A stretch of 6,601 nucleotides of DNA from an uncultured beta proteobacterium (lineage in GTDB: Bacteria; Pseudomonadota; Gammaproteobacteria; Burkholderiales; Burkholderiaceae). The notes beneath the pieces are model-generated. The model did not search any database. It saw only the letters and a list, made by a program, of their open reading frames with translations, and had not been told where the DNA came from. The translations under genes and the position numbers were made by a program. Every line of letters begins with the position of its first letter. Position 1 is the first letter of the stretch. Below, in pieces: positions 6,284 to 6,601 of this stretch. The stretch lies in NCBI GenBank assembly GCA_903930665.1, contig CAIYZI010000538.1, positions 1 through 6,601 of the forward strand, read 5' to 3'.

Positions 6284-6601
6284 CTAATGGCTGGACCTCA
6301 TCTGGGTTGTAACCGGCAATCGAAGGCGCCACGGAAATCGTTGAGCTAGGTGCACTCACGCTAGGCATGGTCTTTTTCTTAACCTCACGGTGTTTGATAT
6401 GTTCAGTACGGCGTTGCTGCTCACGCCTTGCCTTCTTATTCTTGATGGCAGAACTTTCTTCAAGTTCTCGCTGTTGATTCATGAGCTCAAACACTGCTTT
6501 CTCGTTACTTAGCGGAACATTGCGCTCTTTGGCACGCCGCTGACCTTCGCGTAATTCCCAAATGCTCACCGGGGGCAAGCTGGTGTCTCGGTATGGAATA
6601 G
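6273..6601 (-). CDS. tniA: TniA/TnsB-family DDE transposase, C-terminal part (5' end outside window)
   Basis: These 108 residues are the C-terminal end of a TniA (TnsB-like) transposase, the DDE-type enzyme that binds the transposon ends and joins them to target DNA. The visible start, IPYRDTSLPPVSIWELREG, is typical of the region after the catalytic core of TniA proteins. It is followed by a long charged helical segment rich in R, K, E and Q (about 23-75) and a flexible, acidic tail ending QPLDDD. In related systems the extreme C-terminus contacts the AAA+ regulator. The frame is open through base 6601, so the TTG near 6578 is internal. The catalytic residues and the integrase core lie outside the window. 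The stop overlaps the tniB start by 11 bp. Confidence 0.88.
   Translation of the reverse strand, partial: IPYRDTSLPPVSIWELREGQRRAKERNVPLSNEKAVFELMNQQRELEESSAIKNKKARREQQRRTEHIKHREVKKKTMPSVSAPSSTISVAPSIAGYNPDEVQPLDDD

Larger units (their letters stand above)
212..6601. mobile_element. Tn7/Tn5053-like transposon, left end and interior (right end outside window)
   Basis: The window holds a tniA-tniB-tniQ module at the right, a cargo cassette in the middle and a TnsE-like gene at the left. Just before that gene, beside the end of lipA, lie tandem 20-bp repeats. Elements of this superfamily usually begin with TGT and carry several transposase-binding repeats just inside each end. The TGT at 212-214 lies 14 bp before the first repeat and is my guess for the terminal bases, which would make CTAAT (207-211) the candidate 5-bp target duplication. 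The exact boundary is inferred. tniA runs off the right edge, so the second end, any tnsA-like gene and the matching inverted repeats cannot be seen. Confidence 0.55.

Overview
The window looks like a betaproteobacterial chromosome, most likely Burkholderiales. The visible lipoyl synthase C-terminus fits that group, and the moderate base composition recalls Polynucleobacter; this is pattern recognition, not a computed placement. The left edge is the 3' end of lipA, a core metabolic gene. Almost everything after it reads as the inside of a Tn7/Tn5053-type transposon whose far end lies beyond the right edge.

Region by region. (1) 1-224: C-terminal part of LipA. (2) 212-295: a short AT-rich junction with a TGT, two tandem 20-bp repeats containing TGCGA (226-265) and a partly overlapping inverted repeat (255-295). 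The tandem repeats look like transposase-binding sites at a transposon end. (3) 286-1950, plus strand: a 554-residue protein that I read as a distant TnsE-like protein. (4) 1983-4240, minus strand: a tightly coupled three-gene cassette. In transcription order it encodes a TIGR04255-type protein, a helix-turn-helix DNA-binding protein, and an unnamed protein with a SHDCDL motif. It is the cargo of the element and the best candidate for an undescribed system, possibly defence or stress related. (5) 4241-4371: a 131-bp intergenic region with a Shine-Dalgarno site, a GTTTACA direct repeat and an imperfect dyad, probably the control region of the cassette. (6) 4372-6601, minus strand: tniQ, tniB and the 3' end of tniA, the transposition module, with an 11-bp overlap between tniA and tniB and a 4-bp gap between tniB and tniQ.

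How the parts fit. TniA (DDE transposase), TniB (AAA+ ATPase regulator) and TniQ (zinc-ribbon target selector) would move the element. A TnsE-like protein would be a second target-selection factor, placed at the opposite end of the element from tniA. The cassette between tniQ and the TnsE-like gene occupies the usual cargo position. If 212-265 is the true terminus, the element lies against the end of lipA and supplies its last codons and stop, which makes lipA a candidate attachment site. No gene-free stretch exceeds about 130 bp. No rRNA, tRNA, CRISPR array or cas gene was seen.
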